The notes under the pieces: model-generated
Told to the model about the DNA's origin: nothing
What the model saw: the letters and a program-made list of their open reading frames with translations, nothing else
The model's database searches: none
Translations under genes and position numbers: made by a program
Shown: positions 26,796 to 36,279 of the stretch, piece by piece
Numbering within the stretch: position 1 is the stretch's first letter
How the letters are laid out: the number at the start of each line of letters is the position of its first letter
From: Rhizobium herbae
Lineage (GTDB): Bacteria > Pseudomonadota > Alphaproteobacteria > Rhizobiales > Rhizobiaceae
Assembly (NCBI RefSeq): GCF_017873135.1
Contig: NZ_JAGGJV010000004.1
Coordinates: 469,057-533,056, forward strand
Direction: 5' to 3'
DNA: 64,000 bases

Positions 26796-27813
26796 CACAT
26801 CCTTCCTCACCCTCGACAAACTTTCGCTGGCCTACGGCAATACAGTCGCCGTCAAGGATCTCGATCTCGATATCCGCAAGGGCGAATTGCTGGCGCTGCT
26901 CGGCCCCTCCGGCTGCGGCAAGACCACGACCATGCGTTCGATTGCCGGCCTGATGACGCCGGTTGGTGGACGCATTCGCCTTGATGGCGCCGACATCACC
27001 CGCGTCGCGGCCAACAAGCGGGCGGTCGGACTGGTGTTCCAGTCCTATGCGCTGTTTCCGCATTTGACGGTGTTCGAAAATGTCGCCTTCGGCCTGAAGC
27101 TCAAGGGCATGCGCGGCGCGGAACTGGAGGCAAAGGTCGCATCAGGCCTCAAATCCGTTGGCCTTGCAGCCTTCGCCGATCGCAAGACGCCGGAACTGTC
27201 CGGCGGCCAGCAGCAGCGCGTCGCGCTTGCCCGCTCCATGGTGATGGAACCCAAAGTGCTTCTGCTCGACGAACCGCTCTCCAATCTCGATGCCCGCCTA
27301 CGGCTTGAAATGCGCACGGAGTTGCAGCGCGTGCAGAAGGAAAGCGGCGTGACGATGATTTTCGTCACCCACGATCAGGTCGAGGCGTTGGCGCTCGCTG
27401 ACCGGATCGTCGTGATGAAGAACGGCGCCATCGAGCAGATCGGCACGCCGGAGGAGATCTACAACCATCCGGTCTCCAGCTTCGTCGCCGATTTCGTCGG
27501 CTTCGAAAACATCTTCGCCATCCGCGACGGCAAACTTGTTGCCGGCACCGGCGAGGTCTTTCTTTCGGGCAAACTTCCCGAGGCAGCCGGACTGGCCTGG
27601 CGCCCGCGCGCAATTTCTCTGGGCTCCGGCCCCTTGAAGGGGATCGTGCGCGGCGTTTCCTTTGCCGGCGGCACGCGCGAATATGTGCTGGAAACGCCAC
27701 TGGGTATCATCAAGGCCGAAGTGGACGCGGCCTTGCCGGCTCATGCCCTCGGTACCGATGTCGCGTTCGACCTGCCGGTCGGAAGCGCCGCACCGCTCAA
27801 GCGGTTCGGGTAG
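26788..27813 (+). CDS. ABC transporter ATP-binding protein (PotA-like)
   Basis: 341 residues from ATG 26788; the frame is open further upstream, but that part overlaps the permease and has no homology. Walker A is GPSGCGKTT, the Q-loop [10 protein letters not shown], the signature [13 protein letters not shown], Walker [13 protein letters not shown] and the H-loop VTHDQ. A C-terminal OB-type (TOBE) domain of ~100 residues follows, as in MalK/PotA proteins. It energises the importer and may bind a regulator through the TOBE domain. Confidence 0.94.
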   Translation: MSDTSFLTLDKLSLAYGNTVAVKDLDLDIRKGELLALLGPSGCGKTTTMRSIAGLMTPVGGRIRLDGADITRVAANKRAVGLVFQSYALFPHLTVFENVAFGLKLKGMRGAELEAKVASGLKSVGLAAFADRKTPELSGGQQQRVALARSMVMEPKVLLLDEPLSNLDARLRLEMRTELQRVQKESGVTMIFVTHDQVEALALADRIVVMKNGAIEQIGTPEEIYNHPVSSFVADFVGFENIFAIRDGKLVAGTGEVFLSGKLPEAAGLAWRPRAISLGSGPLKGIVRGVSFAGGTREYVLETPLGIIKAEVDAALPAHALGTDVAFDLPVGSAAPLKRFG

Positions 27814-27819
27814 GCCGCC

Positions 27820-28743
27820 ATGGGTGTCTGGATCGATACGGATATGGGATTTGACGACATCGCGGCCATTCTGGTGGTGATGCATGCGGGCATTGCCATC
27901 GACGGCATATCGCTGGTGTTCGGCAACACGCCGATGGACCAGGTTCGCCGCAATGCGGCGGGTGCGGCAAAGGCATTCGGCTGGACTGTCCCTACGCATG
28001 CGGGGCGCAGCCAGCCCGTCCTCGGCGCACTGGCAACCGCCCAGGCAATCCTCGGCGCGACCGGCATTCCGACGGCGGGGTTGCGGCTACCGGATGCGGA
28101 CGATCCGGCAAGCGACGATGCCTTCTCGGCCCTTTGCGCCTGGCTGGAAAACAGCCCCTCCCCGCGCCGTATCCTGGCGCTCGGCCCGCTGACCAACATC
28201 GCGGCTCTCGCGTTGGCAAGGCCAGATCTCGCCGCCCGGATCGATGACCTGACCTGGATGGGCGGCGGGCTGTCGCGCGGCAACCACACGGCCTCCGCCG
28301 AGTTCAACGCGCTTGCCGATCCGGAAGCCGTTGCCATCGTTCTGTCCCACGGCCTGCCGCTGCGCATGGTCGACCTCGACTTCTGCCGCAAGGTTCTGGC
28401 GGCGCCCGAGGATATCGGGCCGATCCGCCATGCAGGCGGAACCAACGCCGCGTTGCTGGGCGATATGCTGGCCGGCTACATCGACATCGGCGTCAGCCGC
28501 GGACGGCCGGCGATGGCAATCTACGACCCATCGGCCGCCGCAGCCTTCGTCCGCCCCGATCTCGTCACCTTCCAGCCAGCAAGGATCGAGATGGAGCTTG
28601 CCGGCTCCCTGACACGCGGCCGCACGGTGGTGGAAACCCGTGCCAGCCACGGCACCTTCAATGCCGAATTCGCAGCCGATTGCGACGCCTCGGCGATCAA
28701 GGCGATCGTGCTGGATGCCCTGCGCTGGGAGGCGGGCAAATGA
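27820..28743 (+). CDS. inosine/uridine-preferring nucleoside hydrolase
   Basis: 307 residues. The calcium-binding N-terminal signature IDTDMGFDDIAAI (DxDxxxDD) is intact. A second conserved patch is LALGPLTNIAALALARPDL, followed by WMGGGLSRGNHTASAEFNA, where Asn and Glu contact the ribose. The enzyme cleaves nucleosides to base plus ribose in the cytoplasm. It starts 6 bp after the ATPase and ends overlapping adenine deaminase, so import and hydrolysis are linked. Confidence 0.92.
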   Translation: MGVWIDTDMGFDDIAAILVVMHAGIAIDGISLVFGNTPMDQVRRNAAGAAKAFGWTVPTHAGRSQPVLGALATAQAILGATGIPTAGLRLPDADDPASDDAFSALCAWLENSPSPRRILALGPLTNIAALALARPDLAARIDDLTWMGGGLSRGNHTASAEFNALADPEAVAIVLSHGLPLRMVDLDFCRKVLAAPEDIGPIRHAGGTNAALLGDMLAGYIDIGVSRGRPAMAIYDPSAAAAFVRPDLVTFQPARIEMELAGSLTRGRTVVETRASHGTFNAEFAADCDASAIKAIVLDALRWEAGK

Positions 28744-30527
28744 CGAACCCTTCGACAAGAGAACCCACCGACCTCAACAATGTCAATCTGCGCACCCGCG
28801 CAATTGCTGCGGCAAAGGGCGATGCCCCCTTCGACCTTCTGATCGTTAACGGCACGCTCGTCGACATGGTGACGGGCGAACTGCGGGCCGCCGATATCGG
28901 CATTGTCGGACCGTTGATCGCCAGCGTTCACCCCACAGGGGAGAGAGTCGATGCATCAGAGATCATCGATGCCTCCGGCGGTTTTGTCTCACCGGGATTG
29001 ATCGACACGCATATGCATGTCGAGAGTTCAATGGTGACGCCCGCCAACTATGCCAAGGCCGTGTTGCCGCGCGGCGTGACGACCATCGTCTGGGATCCGC
29101 ACGAGTTCGGCAACGTCCATGGCGTCGCCGGTGTGCGGTTTGCCGCCGATGCCGCCCGCCTGCTGCCGCTGCGCATCATCCTGCTTGCCCCTTCTTGCGT
29201 GCCGTCCGCGCCGGGCCTGGAACTGAACGGCGCCGATTTCGATGCCGAGGTGATTGCCGATCTCCTGTCCTGGCCGGAAATCGGCGGCGTCGCCGAAGTG
29301 ATGAACATGCGCGGCGTGATCGACCGCGATCCGCGCATGAGCGCCATCATCCAGGCGGGGCTTGCCTCGGAAAAGCTGGTCTGCGGCCATGCGCGCGGCC
29401 TGAAGGACGGCGACCTCGTGGCGTTCATGGCTGCCGGCGTGACCTCCGACCACGAGCTTGTCTCGGCCGAGGATCTGATGGCCAAGCTGCGCGCCGGCAT
29501 GACCATCGAGCTGCGCGGGTCGCATGACCACCTGCTGCCGGAGTTTGTGGCCGAACTGAACCGGCTCGGCCATCTGCCTCAGACGGTGACGCTCTGCACC
29601 GACGATGTCTTTCCTGACGATCTTGCTGCCGGTGGTGGCCTGGACGACGTGGTCCGGCGGCTTGTGCGTTACGGGCTGAAGCCGGAATGGGCATTGCGGG
29701 CGGCAACGCTCAATGCCGCGCAACGGTTGGGCCGGTCGGATCTTGGTCTGGTTGCCGCCGGCCGGCGCGCGGATATTGTCGTGTTCGATAGCCTTTCTGA
29801 CCTGCGGGCGCGCGTCGTCGTAGCCAACGGCGTCCCGGTGGCCGGGGACGGTCATATGCTGCAGGAGATCGCGCCCACAGATACATCTGCGCTCAGGCAT
29901 TCGATGAAGATCGAACCGCTGACAGCCGATGATTTCCGTGTCGCTTCCGCTGAAAAGACCGTTCAGATCGCCACGATCGATCAGCCACGCTTTACCCGCT
30001 GGGGCGAAGCGGCAGCAGAAGTCCGGGACGGCTTCGTGGTGCCACCTGCAGAAACCACACTGATCGCGGTGGCGCATCGTCATGGACTCGGCGACAGCCG
30101 TCCGCGCGTCGGGTTTCTTCGGGGCTGGGGTGACTGGCACGGCGCCTTTGCCACCACTGTTTCCCATGATAGCCATAACCTGACAGTGTTCGGCAGCAAC
30201 CCGGAAGACATGGCGATTGCCGCCAATGCGGTGATCGCCGCCGGCGGCGGCATGGCGGTTGCGTCTGGCCGCGAGATCGACGCAATCCTGCCACTGCCCC
30301 TTTCTGGCCTGGTCTCCGATGCGTCGTTGGACGATATCACGCGGGATTTCGCAGGCATTCGCGTGGCCATGGAGCGTATCGTCGAATGGCAACCGCCCTA
30401 TCTCGTCTTCAAGGCGTGCTTCGGAGCAACCCTTGCCTGCAATGCCGGGCCGCACCAGACGGACAGAGGCATTGCAGATGTCGAAACCGGAACGCTGCTG
30501 GAAAGCCCGATCCCGTCCGGCGCCTGA
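28740..30527 (+). CDS. ade: adenine deaminase
   Basis: 595 residues; ATG 28740 overlaps the previous stop. It belongs to the amidohydrolase superfamily: metal-binding IDTHMHVESS near residue 92 (HxH), the PHEFGNVHG stretch near 122, CGHARGL near 218 and LCTDDVFPDDL near 286 (catalytic Asp region). The C-terminal domain (HRHGLGDSRPRVGFLRGWG and VSHDSHNLTVFG) is specific to Ade and separates it from dihydroorotases. It converts adenine to hypoxanthine and ammonia, following the nucleoside hydrolase step. It is the last gene of the operon. Confidence 0.95.
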   Translation: MTNPSTREPTDLNNVNLRTRAIAAAKGDAPFDLLIVNGTLVDMVTGELRAADIGIVGPLIASVHPTGERVDASEIIDASGGFVSPGLIDTHMHVESSMVTPANYAKAVLPRGVTTIVWDPHEFGNVHGVAGVRFAADAARLLPLRIILLAPSCVPSAPGLELNGADFDAEVIADLLSWPEIGGVAEVMNMRGVIDRDPRMSAIIQAGLASEKLVCGHARGLKDGDLVAFMAAGVTSDHELVSAEDLMAKLRAGMTIELRGSHDHLLPEFVAELNRLGHLPQTVTLCTDDVFPDDLAAGGGLDDVVRRLVRYGLKPEWALRAATLNAAQRLGRSDLGLVAAGRRADIVVFDSLSDLRARVVVANGVPVAGDGHMLQEIAPTDTSALRHSMKIEPLTADDFRVASAEKTVQIATIDQPRFTRWGEAAAEVRDGFVVPPAETTLIAVAHRHGLGDSRPRVGFLRGWGDWHGAFATTVSHDSHNLTVFGSNPEDMAIAANAVIAAGGGMAVASGREIDAILPLPLSGLVSDASLDDITRDFAGIRVAMERIVEWQPPYLVFKACFGATLACNAGPHQTDRGIADVETGTLLESPIPSGA

Positions 30528-30545
30528 TATCGTCCGCCAAACGGC

Positions 30546-31718
30546 TCAGACGGGTTTCAGCTCCTGCTCCACCAGCGTCGTCCAGAAGGCAACACCGGGG
30601 CCGATCGCCTCGTCGTTGAAATCATAGGCGGTGTTGTGGTGCAGCGCGCCATCGACGGCGGGACCGTTGCCGAGCCAGACATAGCAGCCCGGTGCTTCGC
30701 CGGCGAAGAAGGCGAAATCATCGCCCGCCGTGGATGGCGGAAAAACGGTACGCAACCTGTTGCCAAAGACCGTACTGGCGGCCTTCAACGCACGCGCGGT
30801 CGCGTCGGCATCATTGACGACTGGCGGAATGCGGCGCTCGAAACCGTAGTCGACGGAAATCCCGTACATCGCAGCCGTGCCCTGCGCGAGACGGCCGATT
30901 TCCGTTTCCAGCTGATCGCGCACGCCAGGTGAATAGGCCCGCGCCGTACCGCCGATTTCGACAATATCGGGGATGACATTCAGGGCTTTCGGATTGCCAG
31001 CCTGCACTGAACAGGCGCTGACCACAGCCGGTTGCAATGGATCAATCACCCGCCCGACGATGGTCTGCAGCGAGGCGAGGAAGGTTGCGGCCGCGGTGAT
31101 CGGATCCTTGCCCAGATGCGGCTTGGCGCCATGGGTGCCGGTACCGCGAAATGTAACGCGCCAGCTGTCGGAGGAGGCAAGCTGTGGGCCCGCGACGACG
31201 GCCATTTCATCCGTGTCGAGGCCGGGCATGTTGTGCAGGCCATAGACGGCATCGCAGGCAAAGCGTTCGAACAAACCTTCCTCGACCATGCGTTTGGCGC
31301 CGCCGCGTCCTTCTTCCGCCGGCTGGAAGATGAAGTGCACGGTGCCGGAGAAGTTGCGCGTCCTGGCCAGATACCGTGCAGCGCCCAGCAGCAGGGTCGC
31401 ATGGCCGTCATGGCCGCAGGCATGCATCTTGCCGTCGATCCTGGACTTGTAGGGCCGCTCCGCCGTTTCCGGCATCGCCAGCGCATCCATGTCGGCGCGA
31501 AGGCCGATGCTGCGCAAGCCGTCGCCGACCTGCAATGTGCCCACCAGACCGGTACCGGCCAGTCCGCGCGTCACGGAAATTCCAGCCTCTTCCAGCAGGT
31601 CTGCGACGATGCCGCTGGTGCGCTCTTCCTCGAAGCCGAGTTCAGGATGGGCGTGCAGGTCACGGCGCAGAGCGGTGAGGAAAGGCAGGTCGGCCAAGAG
31701 AATTGCGGGCAGGCGCAT
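30546..31718 (-). CDS. M20 family amidohydrolase (hippurate hydrolase/N-acyl-amino-acid type)
   Basis: 390 residues from ATG 31718; an upstream in-frame start at 31817 is less likely. The M20 features are DLHAHPELGFEEERT near residue 15, RADMDALAM, the metal-binding HACGHDGHATLLLGAA near 98, and the EEG motif FQPAEEGRGGAKRM near 133. It hydrolyses N-acylated amino acids, peptides or similar amides in the cytoplasm. It is convergent with adenine deaminase (18 bp) and divergent from the phosphoribosyltransferase (163 bp). Its link to purine salvage is unproven. Confidence 0.9.
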   Translation of the reverse strand: MRLPAILLADLPFLTALRRDLHAHPELGFEEERTSGIVADLLEEAGISVTRGLAGTGLVGTLQVGDGLRSIGLRADMDALAMPETAERPYKSRIDGKMHACGHDGHATLLLGAARYLARTRNFSGTVHFIFQPAEEGRGGAKRMVEEGLFERFACDAVYGLHNMPGLDTDEMAVVAGPQLASSDSWRVTFRGTGTHGAKPHLGKDPITAAATFLASLQTIVGRVIDPLQPAVVSACSVQAGNPKALNVIPDIVEIGGTARAYSPGVRDQLETEIGRLAQGTAAMYGISVDYGFERRIPPVVNDADATARALKAASTVFGNRLRTVFPPSTAGDDFAFFAGEAPGCYVWLGNGPAVDGALHHNTAYDFNDEAIGPGVAFWTTLVEQELKPV

Positions 31719-31881
31719 CGGCAAGTCGTTCCTTGTCTCCAAAGGGACGTGCCAACCGCCCCGAAGGCAGACATGCTTTCCCTTGACGTTCTGCGGGTAT
31801 AGAGGAAAACCACACAAAATCGAATACTATTCCGTCGTTTAGCTCAAAGGCGTTCCCGCCTGACCGAAAGAGGAAGACGCC

Positions 31882-32559
31882 ATGCAGCCGCATGATTTCT
31901 GGCAGGAACTCCATCCGGCAGGCACATACGATAGCCGTGGAAGCCATCTGGATTTTTATCCCGCCACATTGAGCGATGCTCGGCAGTTGCGGCTACCGAT
32001 CCGGCCCCTGGCCGACGGGGAACACGCGCTGGCGTCGTTGATCGTCAACCAGGCGAGCTTTGCCGTGCAGGACGCATTGGCTGCCCAGCTTGCCGAAAAG
32101 CTCGCTCCCTTCAAGCCCGATGTGATCGTCGGCATGCCAACGCTTGGCCTGACGCTTGCAAGTGCCGTTGCGCGCGCCATGGGCCACGACCGGTATGTTC
32201 CGCTCGGCACGTCGAAAAAATTCTGGTACCGAGCCGATCTGTCGGTGCCGATGTCGTCGATCACCACGCCGGATCAGACGAAACGGCTCTATATCGATCC
32301 GCGTATGCTGCCGCTTCTGGAAAACCGGCGTGTCGTTCTCGTCGACGACGTGATTTCGAGCGGTACATCCATCGTTGCCGGACTTTCCCTCCTCGCTGTT
32401 GCCGGCATCGAGCCCGTGGCCGTCGGTGCTGCCATGCTGCAGTCGCGCCGATGGCTGGAACCGTTGGCGGCGTTGGGTGAACATTGGCCGGATACGATCG
32501 TCGGCGTTTTCTCCACGCCCCTGTTGTCAAAACTTCCTGACGGACGCTGGCGCGCTTAA
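31882..32559 (+). CDS. phosphoribosyltransferase family protein
   Basis: 225 residues behind AAGAGGAAGACGCC. The PRPP-binding signature RRVVLVDDVISSGTSIVAG is complete near residue 150. Other type I PRTase features are VIVGMPTLGLTLASAVAR and the YRADLSVPMSSIT segment over the active site. The family converts bases to nucleotides using PRPP. With nucleoside hydrolase and adenine deaminase nearby, a purine base (hypoxanthine or adenine) is a reasonable substrate, but this is inference. Confidence 0.85.
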   Translation: MQPHDFWQELHPAGTYDSRGSHLDFYPATLSDARQLRLPIRPLADGEHALASLIVNQASFAVQDALAAQLAEKLAPFKPDVIVGMPTLGLTLASAVARAMGHDRYVPLGTSKKFWYRADLSVPMSSITTPDQTKRLYIDPRMLPLLENRRVVLVDDVISSGTSIVAGLSLLAVAGIEPVAVGAAMLQSRRWLEPLAALGEHWPDTIVGVFSTPLLSKLPDGRWRA

Positions 32560-32562
32560 GAC

Positions 32563-32588
32563 GCCGCATCACACGAATGTGATCCGGC
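32563..32588 (+). terminator. hairpin after the phosphoribosyltransferase gene
   Basis: GCCG-C-ATCACA (32563-32573) pairs with TGTGAT-C-CGGC (32578-32588) through ten pairs with one C/C mismatch; the loop is CGAA. It starts 3 bases after the stop codon. No T-run follows. It probably marks the end of this transcript. Confidence 0.5.
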
Positions 32589-32889
32589 AAAGTAATTCCA
32601 TCGCCAACCATGGTCTCCAAGGCTCCGCAGGCACGCTGCGCTGTGCAAAAAAGCCGCACATCCCATCAGAAATTGTGGACCTTTTCGATGGTGGCATTGT
32701 CCTCGACAGGATTGTGTTACGCTAGGTTTCAAGAGCATGGAGCGATCGCCAGAGGCGGTGATTCGGGCCTGAGCGAGGTTGTGCAATCTTTGGCACACGC
32801 AGTTCGACCGGGATCTTGGATCCGCCGATACCGCACAAGCGACGCGGCGCTCTCTGTTTGAATTATCACTGCAATGACAAATATTTGAA

Positions 32890-32914
32890 GGAACTTTTGG
32901 GGACAATAAATGTT
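32890..32914 (+). promoter_or_regulatory. candidate ECF (EcfG-type) general stress promoter for prkA-yeaH-spoVR
   Basis: GGAAC at 32890 and TGTT at 32911 are separated by 16 bp. The alphaproteobacterial general-stress consensus is GGAAC-N16-17-CGTT; one base of the -10 differs. The spacing puts a start point near 32920, giving a ~59-base leader. prkA-type operons are stress-induced in other bacteria, which supports the reading. Confidence 0.4.
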
Positions 32915-32978
32915 AATCTCGTTGAGCGAGCCGACAGGCAGCGATCCCGTCTCAACGAACCGGCCGCGGGAGAGCATG

Positions 32979-34928
32979 ATGCAAAAGACCCAGTCCGATG
33001 TCTTCGATCTCTTTTCGGAGATTTATACCAGCACAGCGCAAGAGGAGATTAGTCTCCAGGAATATCTCCTCGCATGCCGCGATGATAAAAGCATGTATGC
33101 CACCGCGCAGGAGCGCATGGTCGCCGCCATTGGAGAACCCAACTTCGTCGAAACGAATGCCGACGAGCGCCTTGGCCGAATTTTCTCCAACCGAACCATC
33201 AAGATCTATCCGGCGTTCGCCGATTTCTACGGCATGGAAGATACGATCGAGAGGATCGTCGGCTATTTCCGCTATGCCGCCCAGGGCCTGGAGGAGCGCA
33301 AGCAGATCCTTTATCTGCTCGGACCCGTCGGTGGGGGCAAATCGTCTCTGGCCGAACGGCTGAAGAAGCTGATGGAGCAACGGCCGATCTATACGCTGAT
33401 GGTCGGCGGCCAAATCAGCCCCGTCTTCGAATCCCCTCTCGGCCTGTTCCATCCCGAACGCATGGCCGATCTTCTGGAAGACAAGTACGGGATTGCCAGG
33501 CGGCGCCTTACCGGCATGATATCGCCCTGGGCAACCAAGCGGCTCGACGAGGTCGGCGGCGACATCTCGAAATTCAGCGTCGTCAAGCTGATGCCGTCGC
33601 GCCTGCGCCAGATCGGCATCGCCAAGACAGAACCGGGTGACGAAAACAACCAGGATGTCTCGGCGCTGGTGGGCAAGGTCGATATCCGCCAGCTCGAAAA
33701 CTTCAGCCAAGCCGATCCCGACGCCTATTCCTATAGCGGCGGATTGAACCGCACGACGCAGGGGCTGCTCGAATTCGTCGAAATGTTCAAGGCGCCGATC
33801 AAGGTGCTGCACCCGCTTCTGACCGCAACCCAGGAGGGGAACTACAACGGCACGGAGAATTTCGGCGCCTTCCCCTATCAGGGCATCGTCGTCGCCCATT
33901 CGAACGAATCCGAATGGCTGCAATTCAAGAACAACAAGAACAACGAGGCATTCCTCGACCGCATTCTGGTGGTCAAGGTGCCCTATTGCCTGCGCGTCAC
34001 CGAGGAACGGCAGATCTATGACAAGCTGCTTCGCGAAAGCGCGCTGGCGAAGAACCCCTGCGCGCCGGAGGTGCTGGAGAGCCTTAGCCGCTTCACCGTT
34101 TCGACACGGCTCTCCAAGCATGAAAACTCGCCCCTCTATACCAAGATGCGGGTCTATGACGGCGAAAACCTGAAAGACATCGATCCAAAGGCAAAATCGG
34201 TGCAGGAATATCGCGACGCGGCCGGTGTGGATGAAGGCATGAATGGCGTCAGCACCCGCTTTGCGTTCAAGGTTCTGTCGGAGACCTTCAACTACGACAC
34301 CAAGGAAATCGCCGCCGATCCGGTGCATCTGATGTATGTCCTGGAGCAGGCGATCAAGCGCGAGCAGTTTCCCAAGGAAACCGAGGCTGCCTATCTCGAC
34401 TTCATCAAATCGGAACTGGCCGCACGCTATGCTGAGTTCATCGGCCATGAAATCCAGAAGGCCTACCTGGAATCCTACAGCGAATACGGCCAGAATCTGT
34501 TCGACCGTTACATCGCCTATGCCGACGCCTGGCTTGAGGACCAGGACTTCAAGGACCCCGACACGGGGCAGATCCTCAACCGGGGCATCCTCGACAACGA
34601 ACTGTCGCAGATCGAGAAACCGGCAGGCATCGCCAATCCGAAGGACTTCCGCAATGAGGTCGTCAAGTTCACGTTGCGTGCCCGCGCCAAGAACAACGGC
34701 CGCAATCCGTCGTGGATGAGCTATGAAAAGCTGCGCGAAGTCATCGAAAAGCGTATGTTTGGCCAAGTGGAAGACCTGTTGCCGGTGATCAGCTTCGGTT
34801 CCAAGAAGGACAGCGCCAGCGAAAAGCAGCACGCCGAATTCGTCCATCGCATGATAGAGCGCGGATATACCGAACGGCAGGTCCGGCGTCTGGTCGAGTG
34901 GTACATGCGCGTCAACAAGGCGGGTTGA
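32979..34928 (+). CDS. prkA: PrkA family serine protein kinase (YeaG homologue)
   Basis: 649 residues, the family's usual size, from ATG 32979; the adjacent ATG 32976 is too close to GGGAGAG. The N-terminal AAA+-like PrkA domain has Walker A GPVGGGKSSL near residue 120 and the YSGGLNRTTQGLLEFVEMF stretch. The C-terminal PrkA kinase-like domain follows (YMRVNKAG end). Homologues act with YeaH and SpoVR in starvation and stationary-phase survival; both ATPase/protease and kinase activities have been proposed for the family. It is the first gene of a three-gene operon on the plus strand. Confidence 0.94.
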   Translation: MQKTQSDVFDLFSEIYTSTAQEEISLQEYLLACRDDKSMYATAQERMVAAIGEPNFVETNADERLGRIFSNRTIKIYPAFADFYGMEDTIERIVGYFRYAAQGLEERKQILYLLGPVGGGKSSLAERLKKLMEQRPIYTLMVGGQISPVFESPLGLFHPERMADLLEDKYGIARRRLTGMISPWATKRLDEVGGDISKFSVVKLMPSRLRQIGIAKTEPGDENNQDVSALVGKVDIRQLENFSQADPDAYSYSGGLNRTTQGLLEFVEMFKAPIKVLHPLLTATQEGNYNGTENFGAFPYQGIVVAHSNESEWLQFKNNKNNEAFLDRILVVKVPYCLRVTEERQIYDKLLRESALAKNPCAPEVLESLSRFTVSTRLSKHENSPLYTKMRVYDGENLKDIDPKAKSVQEYRDAAGVDEGMNGVSTRFAFKVLSETFNYDTKEIAADPVHLMYVLEQAIKREQFPKETEAAYLDFIKSELAARYAEFIGHEIQKAYLESYSEYGQNLFDRYIAYADAWLEDQDFKDPDTGQILNRGILDNELSQIEKPAGIANPKDFRNEVVKFTLRARAKNNGRNPSWMSYEKLREVIEKRMFGQVEDLLPVISFGSKKDSASEKQHAEFVHRMIERGYTERQVRRLVEWYMRVNKAG

Positions 34929-34953
34929 GCACGCAGATGCCTAGGGGTAGCCA

Positions 34954-36267
34954 ATGCCGAATTTTATCGATCGCCGTCTCAACCCGAAAGACAAGAGCCT
35001 CGGTAACCGGCGGCGTTTCTTGAAGCGGGCCCGCGAGGAACTGAAACGAACCATCAAGGAACACGTCAAGACCGGCCGGATAGCCGATATGGATGCCGGG
35101 CGCAAAGTGCCCATGCCTGCGCGCGGCGCCGATGAGCCCACCTTCCAGCCCGCCCGCGGCAGCGGCGATCGTCAATATGTCCTGCCCGGCAACCGCGAGT
35201 ACACGCCCGGAGACCGCATCGACAAACAGCCCGGCGCCGGCGGGACAGGATCGGCCGCGGGAACCGGCCGGGACGACGACGATTTCCAGTTTCTGCTGTC
35301 GCGGGAGGAAGTCCTCGATCTCTTTTTCGAGGACCTGGAACTCCCCGACATGGTCAAGCTCAGCCTGAAGGAAGCGGTCGCCTACAAGCCGCGCCGGGCG
35401 GGCTTTGCCACGAGCGGCTCTCCCACCAACATCAATGTAGGGCGCACCATGCGCAACAGCTACGGCCGGCGTATCGCGCTGCAGCGGCCGGGGCGAAAGG
35501 TGGTGGAAGCAATCGCCGAGGAGATTGCCAGGCTGGAGGCGGAAACGACCCCCGACACGACACGGCGCCAGCGCATAGAGGCGTTGCGCGAGAAGCTGGA
35601 CCTGCTGGAGCGCCGGCGGCGGCGCATTTCCTATGTCGATCCTGTCGACATTCGCTTCAACCGCTTCGAGCGTCAACCGTTGCCGAATGCCAACGCGGTG
35701 ATGTTCTGCCTGATGGATGTGTCGAGTTCGATGGGCGAGCGGGAGAAGGACCTCGCCAAGCGTTTCTTCGTTCTGCTGCACCTTTTCCTCAAGCGCCGCT
35801 ACGACCGGATCGATATCGTCTTCATCCGCCACACCGACGAGGCTGGCGAGGTCGATGAGGATACCTTCTTCTACAGCCCTCAAAGCGGCGGCACTGTGGT
35901 ATCCACCGCGCTGGAGGAAATGCAACGCATCATTGAGGAACGTTACCCGGCCAAGGAATGGAATATCTATGCCGCCCAGGCCTCGGATGGCGACAACATC
36001 TCCCGCGATTCGGAACGGTGTGCCGCGCTTCTCAACGGACCGCTGATGCGGCTTTGCCAGTATTATGCCTATGTCGAAATCATCGACGAGCGCGAAACGG
36101 AAATCTTCGGATCGACCGACAACGGCACGTCGCTCTGGCGCGCCTATCGCACCGTCGACGGGGAATGGCCGAATTTCCAGATGACGCGGATCGCTCGACC
36201 TTCCGACATCTACCCTGTCTTTCGAAAGCTCTTCGCCAGGCAGCCAACCCTGCAATATCGTAGCTGA
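34954..36267 (+). CDS. yeaH: YeaH/YhbH family protein (DUF444)
   Basis: 437 residues. The N-terminus FIDRRLNPKDKSLGNRRRF is the family signature. After a disordered Gly-rich linker (QPGAGGTGSAAGTG region) comes a von Willebrand factor A-like domain with a MIDAS-type DxSxS in FCLMDVSSSMGEREKD near residue 255. It is cytoplasmic. The gene lies 25 bp after prkA and 12 bp before spoVR. The three proteins form a conserved stress-response module; YeaH is thought to partner PrkA. Confidence 0.93.
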   Translation: MPNFIDRRLNPKDKSLGNRRRFLKRAREELKRTIKEHVKTGRIADMDAGRKVPMPARGADEPTFQPARGSGDRQYVLPGNREYTPGDRIDKQPGAGGTGSAAGTGRDDDDFQFLLSREEVLDLFFEDLELPDMVKLSLKEAVAYKPRRAGFATSGSPTNINVGRTMRNSYGRRIALQRPGRKVVEAIAEEIARLEAETTPDTTRRQRIEALREKLDLLERRRRRISYVDPVDIRFNRFERQPLPNANAVMFCLMDVSSSMGEREKDLAKRFFVLLHLFLKRRYDRIDIVFIRHTDEAGEVDEDTFFYSPQSGGTVVSTALEEMQRIIEERYPAKEWNIYAAQASDGDNISRDSERCAALLNGPLMRLCQYYAYVEIIDERETEIFGSTDNGTSLWRAYRTVDGEWPNFQMTRIARPSDIYPVFRKLFARQPTLQYRS

Positions 36268-36279
36268 ACGGAGCCAGGG

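Larger units (their letters stand above)
32560..32978 (+). promoter_or_regulatory. 419-bp non-coding region upstream of prkA
   Basis: Apart from the hairpin at 32563-32588 and the promoter candidate at 32890-32914, I see no gene here. Open frames on either strand are short and lack ribosome sites or family features. The stretch is less GC-rich than its surroundings near 32860-32920 (for example TTTGAATTATCACTGCAATG). It probably holds the promoter region of the prkA operon and perhaps further regulator sites. Confidence 0.5.

Noticed and set aside
32568..32583. ATCACA-CGAA-TGTGAT as a CRP/FNR-like site
   Set aside because: The half-site order and spacing are wrong for CRP (TGTGA-N6-TCACA). 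It is better explained as part of the hairpin after the phosphoribosyltransferase gene.
32797..32815. TGGCAC sequence as a sigma-54 promoter
   Set aside because: The -12 GC element is missing at the required spacing.
32952..34847. 631-codon open frame opposite prkA
   Set aside because: Antisense shadow without ribosome site or recognisable motif; prkA is a clear full-length gene.
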